From: Sabellastarte sp. h YS-2021
Taxonomy: Eukaryota; Annelida; Polychaeta; Sabellida; Sabellidae
NCBI GenBank assembly: GCA_964017235.1
Contig: OZ024936.1
Location: 51,077,028-51,141,027 of the forward strand
Direction: 5' to 3'
Length of the DNA: 64,000 nt
Part shown: in pieces, positions 1-11,339 of the stretch
How the letters are laid out: each line of letters starts with the position of its first letter
How positions within the stretch are numbered: the first letter of the stretch is position 1
Program-made: the position numbers and the translations under genes
Notes under the pieces: model-generated
Told to the model about the DNA's origin: nothing
The model's database searches: none
What the model saw: the letters and a program-made list of their open reading frames with translations, nothing else

Positions 1-2890
1 TCAGCTACTTTTGGGTCAGCTATAACATAGTAAAATTTTAGACCTGTAGCTCATGGCATAGCTGAGTAATAGCTACTTTTAGGTTACCACTGTTGAGTAA
101 ATCGCTTATAACTTCAAAACTATTGCATTTAGAGAATTTCGTATAAATATGTTATTCAGCTACTTTTGGGTCAGCTATAACATAGTAAAATTTCAGACCT
201 GTAGCTCATGGCATAGCTGAGTAATAGCTACTTTTAGGTTATCACTGTTGAGTAAATCGCTTATAACTTGGAAACTATTGCATTTACAGTATTTTGTTTC
301 ATATGTTATTCACTTATTTTGGGGTCAGCTATAACATAGTGAAGTTTCAGATCTGTGGCTCATTGCATAGCTGAGTAATAGCTACTTTGAAGTTCTCACT
401 ATTGAGTAAATCACTTGTAACTTAAAACCTATTGCATTTAGAGAAGTTAGTATAAATATGTTATTCAGCTACTTTTGGGTCAGCTATAACATAGTAAAAT
501 TTCAGACCTGTAGCTCATTGCATAGCTGAGTAATAGCTACTTTTAGGTCATCACTATTGAGTAAATCAGTTGTAACTTGAAAACTATTGCATTTACAGTA
601 TTTTGCTTAAATATGTTGTTCACCTACTTTTGGGTCAGTTATAACATAGTAAAATTTCAGACCTGTAGCTCATTGCATAGCTGAGTAATAACTACTTTGA
701 GGTTCTCACTATGGAGTATATCAGTTGTAATTGCAAAACTATTGCATTTAGAGAATTTCGTATAAATATGTTATTCAGCTACTTTTGGGCCAGCTATAAC
801 ATAGTGAAATTTCAGATCTGTAGGTCATGGCATAGCTGAGTAATAGCTACTTTGAAGTTCTCACTATTGAGTGAATCAGTTGTAATTGGAAAACTATTGC
901 ATTTACAGAATTTCGTATAAATATGTTATTCAGCTACTTTTGGGTCAGCTATAACATAGTAAAATTTCAGACCTGTAGCTCATGGCATAGCTGAGTAATA
1001 GCTACTTTTAGGTCATCACTATTGAGTAAATCAGTTGTAACTTCAAAACTATTGCATTTACAGTATTTTGCTTAAATATGTTGTTCACCTACTTTTGGGT
1101 CAGCTATAACATAGTAAAATTTCAGACCTGTAGCTCATTGCATAGCTGAGTAATAACTACTTTGAGGTTCTCACTATTGAGTAAATCAGTTGTAATTGCA
1201 AAACTATTGCATTTAGAGAATTTAATATAAATATGTTATTCAGCTACTTTTGGGTCAGCTATAACGTAGTAAAATTTCAGACCTGTAGCTCATGGCATAG
1301 CTGAGTAATAGCTACTTTTAGGTCATCACTTTTGAGTAAATCAGTTGTAGCTTGAAAACTATTGCATGTACAGTATTTTGCTTAAATATGTTGTTCACCT
1401 ACTTTTGGGTCAGCTATAACATAGTAAAATTTCAGACCTGTAGCTCATGGCATAGCTGAGTAATAGCTACTTTGAGGTTATCACTGTTGAGTAAATCGCT
1501 TATAACTTGGAAATTATTGCATTTAGAGTATTTTGTTTCAATATGTTATTCACCTATTTTGGGGTCAGCTATAACATAGTGAAGTTCCAGACCTGTGACT
1601 CATTGCATAGCTGAGTAATAGCTACTTTGAGTTCTCAATGTTGGGTAAATCACTTATAATTTGAAAACTTTGCATTTAGAGAAGTTAGTATAAATATGTT
1701 ATTCAGCTACTTTTGGGTCAGCTATAACATAGTAAAATTTCAGACCTGTAGCTCATGGCATAGCTGAGTAATAGCTACTTTTAGGTTATCACTGTTGAGT
1801 AAATCACTTATAACTTGGAAACTATTGTATTTAGAGTATTTTGTTGCAATATGTTATTCACCTATTTTGGGGTCAGCTATAACATAGTGAAGTTCCAGAC
1901 CTGTGACTCATTGCATAGCTGAGTAATAGCTACTTTGAGTTCTCAATGTTGAGTAAATCACTTATAATTTGAAAACTATTGCATTTAGAGAATTTAGTAT
2001 GAATATGTTATTCAGCTACTTTTGGGTCAGCTATAACATAGTAAAATTTCAGACCTGTAGCTCATGGCATAGCTGAGTAATAGCTACTTTTAGGTTATCA
2101 CTGTTGAGTAAATCACTTATAACTTGGAAACTATTGCATTTAGAGTATTTTGTTGCAATATGTTATTCACCTATTTTCGGGTCAGCTATAACATAGTCAA
2201 GTTCCAGACCTGTAGCTCATTGCATAGCTGAGTAATAGCTACTTTGAAGTTCTCACTGTTGAGTAAAATCACTTGTAATTGGAAAACTATTGCCTTTACA
2301 GAAATTTGTGCAAATATGTTATTCAGCTACTTTTGGGTCAGCTATAACATAGTGAAATTACAGACCTGTAGCTCATGGCACAACTGAGCAATAGCTATTC
2401 TCAGGCACTGACTGTTGAGTAAATTGGCTATAACTTGAAAAATATTGCATTTGGAGTATTTTGTTAAAATATATTGTTCACCTACTTTTGGGTTAGCTAT
2501 TACATAGTGAAATTACAGACCTATAGCTCATGGCATAGTGGAGCAATAGCTATTTTCAGGTTCTCACTATTGAGTAAATCAGTTGTAACTTGAAAACTAT
2601 TGCATTTACAGTATTTTACTTAAATATGTTGTTCACCTACTTTTAGGTCAGCTATAACAGAGCAAAAATTCAGACATGTAGCTCATTGCATAGCTGAGTA
2701 ATAGTTACTTTGAGGTTCTCACTCTTGAGTAAATCAGTTGTACCTTGAAAACTATATCATTTAGAGTATTTTGTTAAATATGTTATTCACAGACGTTTTG
2801 GTCAGCTATAACATAGTGAAATTGCAGACCTCTATGTCATGGCATAGCTGAGCAATAGCTTCTTTCAGGTTCTCACTGTTGAGTAAATCA
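1..2890 (+). repeat. Tandem array A of element F1, ~19 units of ~155 bp
   Basis: About nineteen head-to-tail copies of a 154-155 bp unit, recognisable by a block reading CTACTTTTGGGTCAGC followed by CTATAACATAG and TAGCTGAGTAATAGC. Units mostly alternate between a TTATTCAGC form and a TTGTTCACC/TTATTCACC form, so the array is partly dimeric (~309 bp). The array runs off the left edge of the window. The same unit recurs at 11900-12800 in the same orientation and at 53600-55220 reversed, so this is an interspersed element with an internal array and not a simple satellite. There is no coding potential. It resembles the internal repeats of bivalve pearl elements and HINEs; that family assignment is an inference. 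Confidence 0.9.
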
Positions 2891-3857
2891 TTGTATCCAA
2901 CCTGTAGGAAATCATGGGCTGGGAATCTGTTAATATGGTCTGATTTGACCTTGGAACCCTCCTTCAAGGTCAAATGAGGATAGCCAAACATAAAAGTGCT
3001 TATAACTCGCTTATTATTGTCCTAGAGGTTTGGAATGAAAACCAACCTATAGAAAATCATGAGCTGGGAATTTTTTGGTGTGGTCGGATTTCACCTTGGA
3101 CCCCTCCTTCAAGGTCAAATGAGGATAGCCAAACTTAAAAGTGCTTATAACTCGCTTATTATTGGTCCTAGAGGTTTGGAATGGAAAACCAACATATAGA
3201 AAATCATGGGCTGGGAATCTTTTGGTGTGGTCGGATTTCACCTTAGACCCCTCCTTCCAGGTCAAACGAAGATAGCCAAACTTAAAGTGCTTATAACTCG
3301 CGTATTATTGGTCTTGGAGGTTTGGGATGGTAAACCAACATATAGGAAATCATGGGCTGGGATTCTTTTGGTGTGGTCAGATTTGACCTGGGACCCCTCC
3401 TTCAAGGTCAATTGAGGATAGCCAAACTTACAATGGCTTAGAACTCGCTTATTATTGGTCCTACAGGTTTGGGATGGTAAACAAGCTACAGGAAATCATG
3501 GGCTGGGAATTTTTTTGTGTGGTCGGATTTGACCTTGGACCCCTCCTTCAAGGTCAATTGAGGATAGCCAAACTTACAATGGCTTAGAACTCGCTTATTA
3601 TTGGTCCTACAGGTTTGGGATGGTAAACAAGCTACAGGAAATCATGGGCTGGGAATTTTTTTGTGTGGTCGGATTTGACCTTGGACCCCTCCTTCAAGGT
3701 CAAACAAGGATAGCCAAACTTAAAAAGTGCCTATGACTCACTTATTATTGGTCCGAGAGGTTTGGGATGGTAAACCATCCTAAATTCTTTGGCTGGGAAT
3801 CTTTTGGTATGGTCAGATTTGACCTTTGGACCCCTTCTTCATGGTCGAACGAGGATA
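2891..3857 (+). repeat. Tandem array B, ~6.5 units of ~146 bp, embedded in an F1 unit
   Basis: Repeats marked by GAGGATAGCCAAAC (near 2976, 3121, 3268, 3414, 3560, 3706), ending in a truncated GAGGATA at 3851, spacing 145-147 bp. The units starting near 3414 and 3560 are almost identical, implying a recent duplication. The last array A unit stops at GAGTAAATCA (~2890) and F1 sequence resumes at TTGCATTTATAGTATT (~3855), so array B sits inside an F1 unit and replaces about 18 bases of it. A diverged single unit occurs at ~39505-39650 inside element F5. Confidence 0.88.
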
Positions 3858-4135
3858 TTGCATTTATAGTATTTCTTTAAATATTTTTAACCTACTTTTT
3901 ACACTTAAACAATTACCTTGTTACTTTATTTCATAATACCATTTGCAGGGCACAACTTTTTTGTCCTTTTCTTCTGTCAGCTTCGGAATATCTTTCGAAC
4001 ATGCTGTTCAGTTACCATTTACTGTATTTCTGTACAGCCCTTTCCCTGATAATTATGCTTTCCTCTCATTATCACCATCACAAATCAAAAACATTCAGTC
4101 AGCTGACACAGTGCCCGTTCACGGGCACTCTCCTC
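3858..4135 (+). mobile_element. 3' end of element F1 with terminal hairpin
   Basis: Non-repetitive tail of F1 (GGGCACAACTTTTTTGTCC... CAGTCAGCTGACAC) ending in a hairpin at 4110-4129, with arms AGTGCCCGT and ACGGGCACT and a 2-nt loop. The same tail is at 12780-12925 (hairpin degenerate) and reversed at 53471-53640 (hairpin CAGTGCCC/GGGCGCTG with one wobble). A hairpin at or near the 3' end fits Helitron/Helentron-type non-autonomous elements. No transposase or Rep/helicase is present. Confidence 0.75.
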
Positions 4136-4150
4136 TTGTTATGAATTTTT

Positions 4151-4810
4151 AGGCGGGTTGCGTGTAACCAACCCGCCTATTAGATTGATGTGTCCGACGT
4201 CCGTCTGTCCATCCACATTTTCATTTCCAGACTCTCACTGAAAAACGCTTTGTCCAATCGAATTTGAACTTGACAGGGACATAGATCACTATCACAGCTA
4301 GATTCCTTTCGAAATTGGTGCAATGCCGACCGTTCGTTTGTCCATTTTTGTCCATTTGTCCATCAAAATTTCTGTTTCGGGACTCTAACTCGAAAACAGT
4401 TTGTCCAATGGAATTCAATCTTGACAGGGAGATAGATCACCATCACAGCTAGGTTCCTTTCAAAATTGGTGTAATTCCATCTGTTTCTTTGTCCATTTTT
4501 TGTCCGTTTGTCTGTCTGTCAAAATTTCCATTTCCGGACTCTAACTCGAAAATGGTTTGTCCAATCGAATTCAAACTTGACAGGGAGATAGATCACCATC
4601 ATAGCTAGGTTCCTTTCAAAATTGGTGTAATTCTGTCTGTTCGTTTGTCTGTTTTTTGTCCGTTTGTCCGTCAACATTTCTGTTTCCGGACTCTAACTCG
4701 AAAATGCTGTGTCCAATCGAATTTGACAGGGAGATACATCACCCTCACAGCTAAGTTGCTTTCGAAATTGGTGTAATTCTGTCCTTTCGTTTGTCCGTTT
4801 ATAGCATAGA
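4151..4810 (+). repeat. Array C, four ~155-bp units, preceded by a GC-rich hairpin
   Basis: It opens with a hairpin at 4151-4178 (arms AGGCGGGTTG and CAACCCGCCT, 8-nt loop), 16 bp beyond the F1 hairpin. Four units follow, marked by GGACTCTAACTCGAAAA (near 4229, 4380, 4537, 4690) and CTTGACAGGGAGATAGATCA, spacing ~151-157 bp. The right end fades near 4810. It is probably another array element that inserted next to F1, or a truncated one. No coding potential. Confidence 0.82.
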
Positions 4811-5096
4811 TACAATTATCATAATTGAATTATGTAACCTAGATTACAAGTTTTACATTTCTTAGCACGTCTAACACATTCATCTTAACTGGGTGACCTA
4901 ACATTTCTTTGTAATTTTTTCATGCATTAAAAATCATGAGTTCATGCAGTAAATCACTTACAACTTGAAAAGTATTGCATTTAGAACATTTTGTTAAATA
5001 TTTTTTTCAGCTATTTTTCATTCAGCTATAACATAGTAAAATTTCAGACTTGTAGCTGATTGCAAAATTATGAAATAGCTGCATATAAAACTATAC
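4811..5096 (+). repeat. Unassigned AT-rich DNA with one diverged F1 unit
   Basis: At ~4930-5090 there is a single degraded array A unit (GTAAATCACTTACAACTTG, then CAGCTATAACATAGTAAAA). It matches the proximal, diverged unit type of the F1 copies at ~11925-12090 and ~55030-55210. The DNA ends abruptly where DIRS-a begins. 4811-4925 shows nothing recognisable. Confidence 0.6.
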
Positions 5097-5285
5097 TTTT
5101 ATAGCGAAATACCCTTACCATTTTCTAACAGTAGCTATTTGTTGAAGCCATCCAACCCAATGGCCAACGCAGAGATGCGATTTTTAAGGTTATATAACAG
5201 CCCTAATCAAGCCAATGGGTTACAGTAGTCCGTCCTCCCGCCAATTAGGTCACATGACCACATTGTTTACTTCATTATTTTTGTT
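5097..5285 (+). repeat. DIRS-a left inverted terminal repeat
   Basis: Begins TTTTATAGCGAAATACCC and continues through CCAATGGCCAACGCAGAGATG and CACATGACCACATTG. The reverse complement is present at 10438-10600 with few differences. The outermost ~30 bp differ from the right terminus, as expected for the non-identical ends of DIRS elements. Confidence 0.88.
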
Positions 5286-7308
5286 GGCCATCATCAGTAC
5301 GGACATCTTTGGGAATTAGTAGAAGTTTCGTCAAGGTTTTCTTTATTTTTTGAGATTTTACTGTTAATCTCTCTTCATATTTATATGTATATATGACACA
5401 GAACTGATTCATTTATTGAATCTTCGAAGGTATGCATTATTATGCAATTGAAGGACTTTTGGATGGCGACATCGAAAGTTTGATCATCTTCAACCTCGAG
5501 GAAATAAGTCTTCATAAAGAAGGTCCTAATGCTACAATAATATTATTATACAGCTTGCCAGTCGTTTGGTTCAGTTTGCTGGACGTTGGAAGCTATAATT
5601 TTGCAGCATACGTGTATAGAAAGAATGTACTCTTCAATAACAGAAGTGATCTGGACGATGCCATCTTGGATGAGAATGACAATTCGAGTGGCCGTTATTG
5701 CTGTTCACGTTGGGTTCTAATAGCCAGGCGTTGAAAGCAATTTTTTGATCACATTATACATTCCAGTCGAATTGATTGTCGACGAGTCAGTAGAAGGAAT
5801 CTCCCTTGGAGGCGGCCATTTACGTGGCCGTGGACACTGCATCGTGGAGGAGTTTTGAATGCAGGAAAGACTACCTCTTCCATCGAGGTCCAGTCAAAAC
5901 ATTCAGTGGACGAACTACCTGCATGACGTCATTCAAACACAATCGAGTTTTCTATTCCTTCCAAAAGGTGTAGATTCCGGTTGTCAGATGCCCGGGAGTG
6001 TCATTCATATCTACAAGGAAAGGCTTTTGTTTCAATAGTTTTACACAAGATTTGAGTACAATCGGGTTTCTATACCTCTCAAAAGGTTAGATTCAGGTTG
6101 TCAGGTGATGGGGATTATGATTCATCTCAAGAATACAAGGAATCTATTCCTTATTTTAAGTTGGCTCACTGTTATTGAGTGGCTAGGGATTGATTTAACA
6201 GGCACAGTTTCTGTGAATGCTCCCTTGTTTGGTTACATTTACCTACTTTTTGGAATTCCCACATTCCTTGGGTGAACAGCCAGCATTGAATGTGGCTTTT
6301 ATGTTGGGTTTCAAGGAGTTTGAAGCCTCTGATGTTTTAAAGAGCAGCTATACAGCAAGAAGTTTTGCTTGGACTTGCTTACATACATCACTTTCCTGGA
6401 CAGCCCTTAGTTGCAGGAGGTCTGCAGGAGGAACATGACCTTTCAGACACTTTGGAAACAAGGTCCCTGGTAGGGGACTGTAAGAGAGAGGAAGCGTGTA
6501 TTGACTCGCTTCTTCAGTTCAGGTCAAATTTAGAGGATCCTAGGGATCACTATGATATGTTATAGACTTCAATATGCCTTGGACTGGGTGCAATGATGTT
6601 TGCATTTCCAGTCCAGTCAACCAGTTTGTGTTCAAATCTTCTTGTTGCAGTTTGACCATGTCTTAAAGAACATGTGACTCAACAGGAGGGAGGTAACTTA
6701 GAATGCCTTTAGCAAACCTACAATGCATTTTTCACTCCTAATGAGGTTCTCTTGCTGGACATATCAGGTGTTCAGAGGATTTTCATATAGTGTTTTCATG
6801 AAAATAAGGATGATTAGTCAGTCTAGAAGTGAACATGCTCCTAGTCTAGACTAATATAGGGACACCAGGCCTCAGGGCAGATTCTTTTTGTTCCTATCAT
6901 GACAGTTACCTTGGAATAGAGTTACAAGTGCTTCCTACCACTCCTCAGCTAGTTAAAAGGGGAGAGGATCTTACTTTTACAGGCCCTATGGAAGCAGGGA
7001 TGGTAGTTGGCTTACTGTGTTTTCAGTTTTTGGTGGTATACAAGTCTTGGTAACAGGATAATATTCAGCCAGACCTTTCAGAAATGAGGTTGGCAGAAGT
7101 AAAAAAAACAAAAAAAACAAAACAAGAGAAACAGCAGTTTTGATAGAAGCTGTTTATGGAATGATCGACAAAAGGGCGATAACACCAGTCACCAGTGTCA
7201 CATCGCTTCAGTTTACAGTTTATTTCTTGTGACAAGCAAGGAAGAAATGGCAGCCAGTAGTTGTTGAGGTCAGGTAAATGAGCTTGCATGTACCTTACTT
7301 AATATTGA
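5286..7308 (+). pseudogene. DIRS-a 5' region, presumed gag remnant
   Basis: This is where DIRS elements carry their gag-like ORF. The longest open stretch (5432-5734, 100 codons) starts at an ATG 150 bp inside the left ITR. I do not recognise any domain in it and cannot align it by eye with the gag frames of DIRS-b or DIRS-c. The rest is interrupted in all frames. The gag assignment rests on position only. Confidence 0.35.
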
Positions 7309-8700
7309 ATGCTTAATATTTGGAATTCGTCTATAGAAGGCGAGTGGATGACGTCACTCGACCTTATGGGTACACACTCGTCACCGGTAGACTCCGCTAA
7401 CAAGTATCTTTGCTTCATTGGAGGCTACATATTCTACCAGTTCACTGCCTTACCCTTCAGTATTGCTACAGTTTTTTTCTCGAGTTCACCAAGGTAGCAA
7501 AAGAGGTGAAGCTGATGGCTCTCCCAGAAGGCATCAGTATTCGCCAGTATATAGATGGTTGGCGAATGAGAACGAACTCAAAACAGCAATGCCAAGAAAA
7601 CACCTACTGGTTGGGGCATTTTGTCAAAAGCCTGGGTTGGATCAAAATTTCTAAAAGTCAGATTTATTTCCAACTCCAGTAATCGAATTTTTGGTTACAA
7701 TTCGACCTCAGGGTAGGGCTAGTCTTCTCAACTCAAAAGGAAATCGATTGTATTCTTGGAAAGACAGTTACTATGTTGAAAGCTTCTCACTCATTTCCAG
7801 GGAAGCTCATGTCACTTTGAAAGCATGGCTTCCGTGGAGAAGACTACACCATTGGGAGGTCAGCACATGAAGTCACTCCAATGGTATCTGGAAACACTGC
7901 GGAGTGCGGATATCCTTAGTTTCTGATTATCTCACTTCTTGTTTCTCTGGTTCACAGGGGTCATCTTCAGTGGTCGACCAATCATTCAATTTTGAAGGAG
8001 AACTCGCCACTCCTTTGGAAGGAGCTCAGTCTCTCTCCTTTCACAGAAGCTTCCCTAAAGGGTTGGGGTGCTCTCTTGCAGCATCCACAGCCATTGGTCT
8101 GTGGAATCAGGAAGAGTCAAGACTCCTCATAGCATAACATTATACAGCTGGAAGCTATGTTGTTACCTTAAAATGATTCAGAAATCAGCTTCTGAGTTGA
8201 AATCAGTTGATTTTCACAGACAATTCTTTAGTGGTTGCCTATGTGAACAGCCAGGGAGGCTTCCACTCAGGGAATATGTACCTTGATCTGTAGAATCATG
8301 GTTCAGTCCAATGCCAGAATGATTCAGATTCAGGGAAGTACATCCCAGGGAATCTACATGTTCTGGCAGATTCCTTGTCTAGGAAGATAAGTTATTTCAG
8401 ACCAAAGGGGCTATGAATCATCAGGTTTTTCAATCAAATTAGACATTGCTGCCATCAATCAGTGGTTGATGTGTTTGCAACAAGATGAATCACAAGCTTC
8501 CTATGTAGCTCTGCTGTCAGGCTCTGAAAACAGGTGCTTGAACATCTCTTGTGAAGGTCTAGACAGACATGTGTTTTTGCCCAGGGTCTTGGTCCTGCAG
8601 GTGTTGTAACATGTATATGTCTCATGTCCCAGACAGTCAGTCTTGGGAAACAGATGCATTGAACATCTCTTGGGAGGGTTTGGTCAGTTATGTCCAGTGG
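7309..8700 (+). pseudogene. DIRS-a reverse transcriptase / RNase H remnant
   Basis: The translation around 7340-7600 shows the DIRS RT signature in order: EWMTSLDL (compare EWVSSIDLSDAY in DIRS-b), YQFTALPFSIAT (compare FTSLPFGLATAP), KEVKLMALPEGISIRQY, then YIDGW where the catalytic YLDDW should stand, so the first catalytic Asp is retained and the second is Gly. A frameshift falls between the PF.IAT and KEVKLMAL blocks (~7475). At ~8215-8280 an RNase H segment remains (VVAYVNSQGG). At ~8468-8560 is the post-RNase H motif (VDVFATRMNHKLP). The polymerase and RNase H would have copied element RNA. Stops and shifts rule out function. Confidence 0.82.
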
Positions 8701-8944
8701 CCCTCATCCCTCAGGTGATTCAACAGATGACCACCTACAGGTGCAGAATCATCATGTTTGGGTGGCCAGGGATTTTTTAGTTTTGGGATCTGGTGAATCT
8801 GTCCACAAAACTTCTAAGACTTCCCTTGGGGGTAAATCTGTTTGACTCAACCATTCAGCAACAGACTTCACAACAATCTAGTTTACTTGAATCTTCATGT
8901 TTGGCATCTGGAAGTCAGGCATGAATATTATGGAAGATTCCCTG

Positions 8945-10111
8945 AGGAAGTGGTGAAACAATGAAGGAGCACTCCTCAAGGAGAATCTGAGCTTCAATTG
9001 TTCTACTTTTGGGAAGTGGTGTGAAGAGAGCCAGGTACCATTCCACATGGAGCAAATTTCCTGAAATACTAGTTTAAGGAAACATCCTAATACCATCCAT
9101 TATTGTGGGCTATAGAACAGCAATTGCGGATGGTTTGGGGCCAAAAGGGTCAAGAAGTATCTAAAAGTTGAGATAAATAAGACATTAACAACTTTTAGTA
9201 AGAGACAAACCAATGTTTGGAATTTGTCATTGGTCCTACATGCTCTTATCAGACAACCTTTGATCTTGTGAGGAAGGCTTTCTTGAAGTTATTTCCTTTC
9301 AAGACAGTCTTTGGTCTTGGCTTCAGGTAAAGTAGTGACAGTCATGTTTGGACCCTTCCCTTAGTTATAGGGAATGGGTCACAAGTAACTTTGGCCCATT
9401 GACTGCCTTTTTGGCCATGAACCAGTTGGCTTCAGCTGGGCCTACTGCAATTACTGCAACTGAGCAGTGATCTGTGTCTGTGGATTGCAGAGTCATGGTA
9501 AAGGAGTGACATTAATGCTTGGACGGGCCTACTGCAGTTAAGTCTGTGGTCATGCCAGCTCTTAGCCTCTTTGGACAACAGTTTGACTCAATGTGGGTCT
9601 GTCTGTCCTGTTAGGGGTTGGTAATCAAAAGGTTTGAGATAGAACAAAATCTTTTGTTTTTACTGCCATTAAGAAAGTTTCTTAATAAGACTTATTTTTT
9701 GGCATCTATTTCATCTTGATTGAGTCAAGATTGAGTCACAGAAACTATTGATGTATGCTTTGATTGCATCTTTAGTTTTTATAGATGCTTTCCTTACACG
9801 AGTTCTTGATACATGTTATTGGAAATTGCATCGTATGTATACAAATTTCTGCCTGAAAAACCTCTGTTGTCATAGGGTCAGTTTTGAAATTGGTTCCTAC
9901 AGTTGCAGTTACAGTTTGTTACTTTATAAGTATGTGTTTCATATTTATATTGGTACATTTGCAGTTTGTGGCTGGTATGTCTGCAATGCTGGATGTATTT
10001 GTAGTTAGATATCAATGTTGCCTAAATCTGATTTGGGAAGGATTTGGCATTATGCTGATGACACTTACAGGTTGGTTTGACCTTGTTTTGGGGTCGGATG
10101 TTACAATGTAG
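8945..10111 (+). pseudogene. DIRS-a tyrosine recombinase remnant, catalytic Tyr replaced
   Basis: At ~9798-9870 the C-terminal recombinase motif is readable as CYWKLHRMYTNFCLKNL, alignable with ACHWKAHNTFTNFYLKDL in DIRS-b and SCTWKNHSTFTSFYFRNV in DIRS-c. The nucleophilic Tyr of the TNFY motif is Cys here, which would abolish strand cleavage. The core-binding part is in pieces near 9000-9250. Tyrosine recombinases of DIRS elements integrate a circular DNA intermediate. This copy is clearly dead. Confidence 0.72.
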
Positions 10112-10330
10112 ATGGGATATCTATTTATGACATCTTTTTGCAACACCAACATTGTCAGCAGTTGTGAGAACTACAGCTACATACTGCCATTTTTTGGAGT
10201 TGTATGTTGTGAATGTTTGGAAGTTATATGTTCATTAATGCATGTAATTCCATTATGAAGTTCTCATGATGTTTAGTTGTAGGTTAGGTAGTGGTTTTCT
10301 TAAAAAGAATTCCCTCCATCCTACAAGGCT

Positions 10331-10437
10331 GAATTCAGCTACTGTTAGGAAATGGTAAGGGTATTTCGCTATAAAATTGAAAAATTTAATAGTAATTTAA
10401 ATTTTTATTAGAAAGTAACTTACCACTTCAAAAATAA
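10331..10437 (+). repeat. DIRS-a internal complementary region
   Basis: The first half reads as the reverse complement of the left terminus (GGTAAGGGTATTTCGCTATAAAA). The second half is the reverse complement of the right terminus (TTGAAAAATTTAATAG... TTTTTATTAGAAA). The two are fused at ~10377. This abutment of both ends is the internal template thought to let DIRS elements complete their termini through a circular intermediate. It lies just inside the right ITR, as in Dictyostelium DIRS1. Confidence 0.85.
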
Positions 10438-10638
10438 TGAAGTAAACAATGTGGTCATGTGACCTAATTGGCGGGAGGACGGACTACTGTAACCCAATGG
10501 CTTGATTAGGGTTGTTATATAACCTTAAAATTCGCATCTCTGCGTTGGCCATTGGGTAGGATGGCTCCAACAAATAGCTACTGTTAGGAAATTGTAAGTA
10601 TTTCTAATAAAAATTTAAATTACTATTAAATTTTTCAA
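10438..10638 (+). repeat. DIRS-a right inverted terminal repeat
   Basis: Reverse complement of 5097-5285 over its inner ~160 bp (CAATGTGGTCATGTGACC, CATCTCTGCGTTGGCCATTG), then its own terminal extension (TTCTAATAAAAATTTAAATT) ending near 10638 by comparison with the internal complementary region. Confidence 0.85.
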
Positions 10639-11339
10639 ATTTGCCACATTTTCTGAACTGTGCACAATCTGCATCAGAGAAAAGAATTGCCTCTGTGTGT
10701 GTGTTATAGGAAAAAGAATTGCCTCTGTGTGTGTTTGCGTGTGTTGTATATATGTCTGTGTTTTTCTCCCTTCAGTGTTTCAATTGAAGTGGAGAGGGGT
10801 GGGGTGGGGGGTGGGGAAGATTTACAATAGACCTTTTCAACATCTCCTCAGGTTACAGAACTTAGGTAAACACTCACTCCTGCATATACAGATTTACTGC
10901 AGTGCACACACAAACATTCTTTGTTTTTCTCTTAGTGTACATTATTGAGGCACAAATATCACTTAAATTCTCTGATCTTTAATACTTTGAGTTATTTTGT
11001 GTTGCATGTTAACTTTAAAAATATTTAATTTAGAATTAGAAAATCAGTTTACAACACTATTCTATATTCACATTGTCCCAGGTTTTTCATGGAGAAGGGT
11101 GCAATATACATGTACTTGAATATTTTGACAAATTACCAAGAAAAATGTCTCTTTAAGTTAAAAACAAAGTTTGTTATGGTGTGTCTTACTTTGTGGAAAG
11201 TCAAATAAATGCATTAGCAAAGAAAATCCATAAAGATTCCTTATTACATGCACAATTTGTATTATGATGAATGAAGAATATTTTAAATTCATATTCAGAA
11301 ATATTACTTTATATTAATATCTGTTCTCATTACTACCAT
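10639..11339. other. Unassigned DNA, no gene seen
   Basis: Short TG-rich stretch (10690-10760) and a G-rich tract near 10795-10815. Otherwise AT-rich DNA with no recognisable exon or element. Confidence 0.5.

Larger units (their letters stand above)
5097..10638 (+). mobile_element. DIRS-a: decayed DIRS-type tyrosine-recombinase retrotransposon
   Basis: The 5.5-kb element is bounded by inverted terminal repeats (5097-5285 against 10438-10638) and has an internal complementary region at 10331-10437. Inside, in plus-strand order, are an unrecognised 5' region, reverse transcriptase (~7320-7690), RNase H and its downstream domain (~7930-8700), and tyrosine recombinase remnants (~8945-10110). All are broken by stops and frameshifts. 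The domain order and ITR/ICR layout are diagnostic of the DIRS group, which integrates with a tyrosine recombinase instead of a DDE integrase and leaves no target duplication. It is the oldest-looking of the three DIRS copies here. Confidence 0.88.

Noticed and set aside
2806..3265. ORFs on both strands in array B
   Set aside because: Translated tandem repeats without start context or similarity.
1..5000. CRISPR-like array
   Set aside because: Units of ~150 bp are contiguous without unique spacers, in eukaryotic DNA with transposon context.
5432..5734. Host protein-coding gene of 100 codons
   Set aside because: It lies within DIRS-a in the gag position and shows no domain; most likely an element remnant.
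10795..10815. G-quadruplex in the G-rich tract
   Set aside because: Runs are irregular and no functional context is visible.
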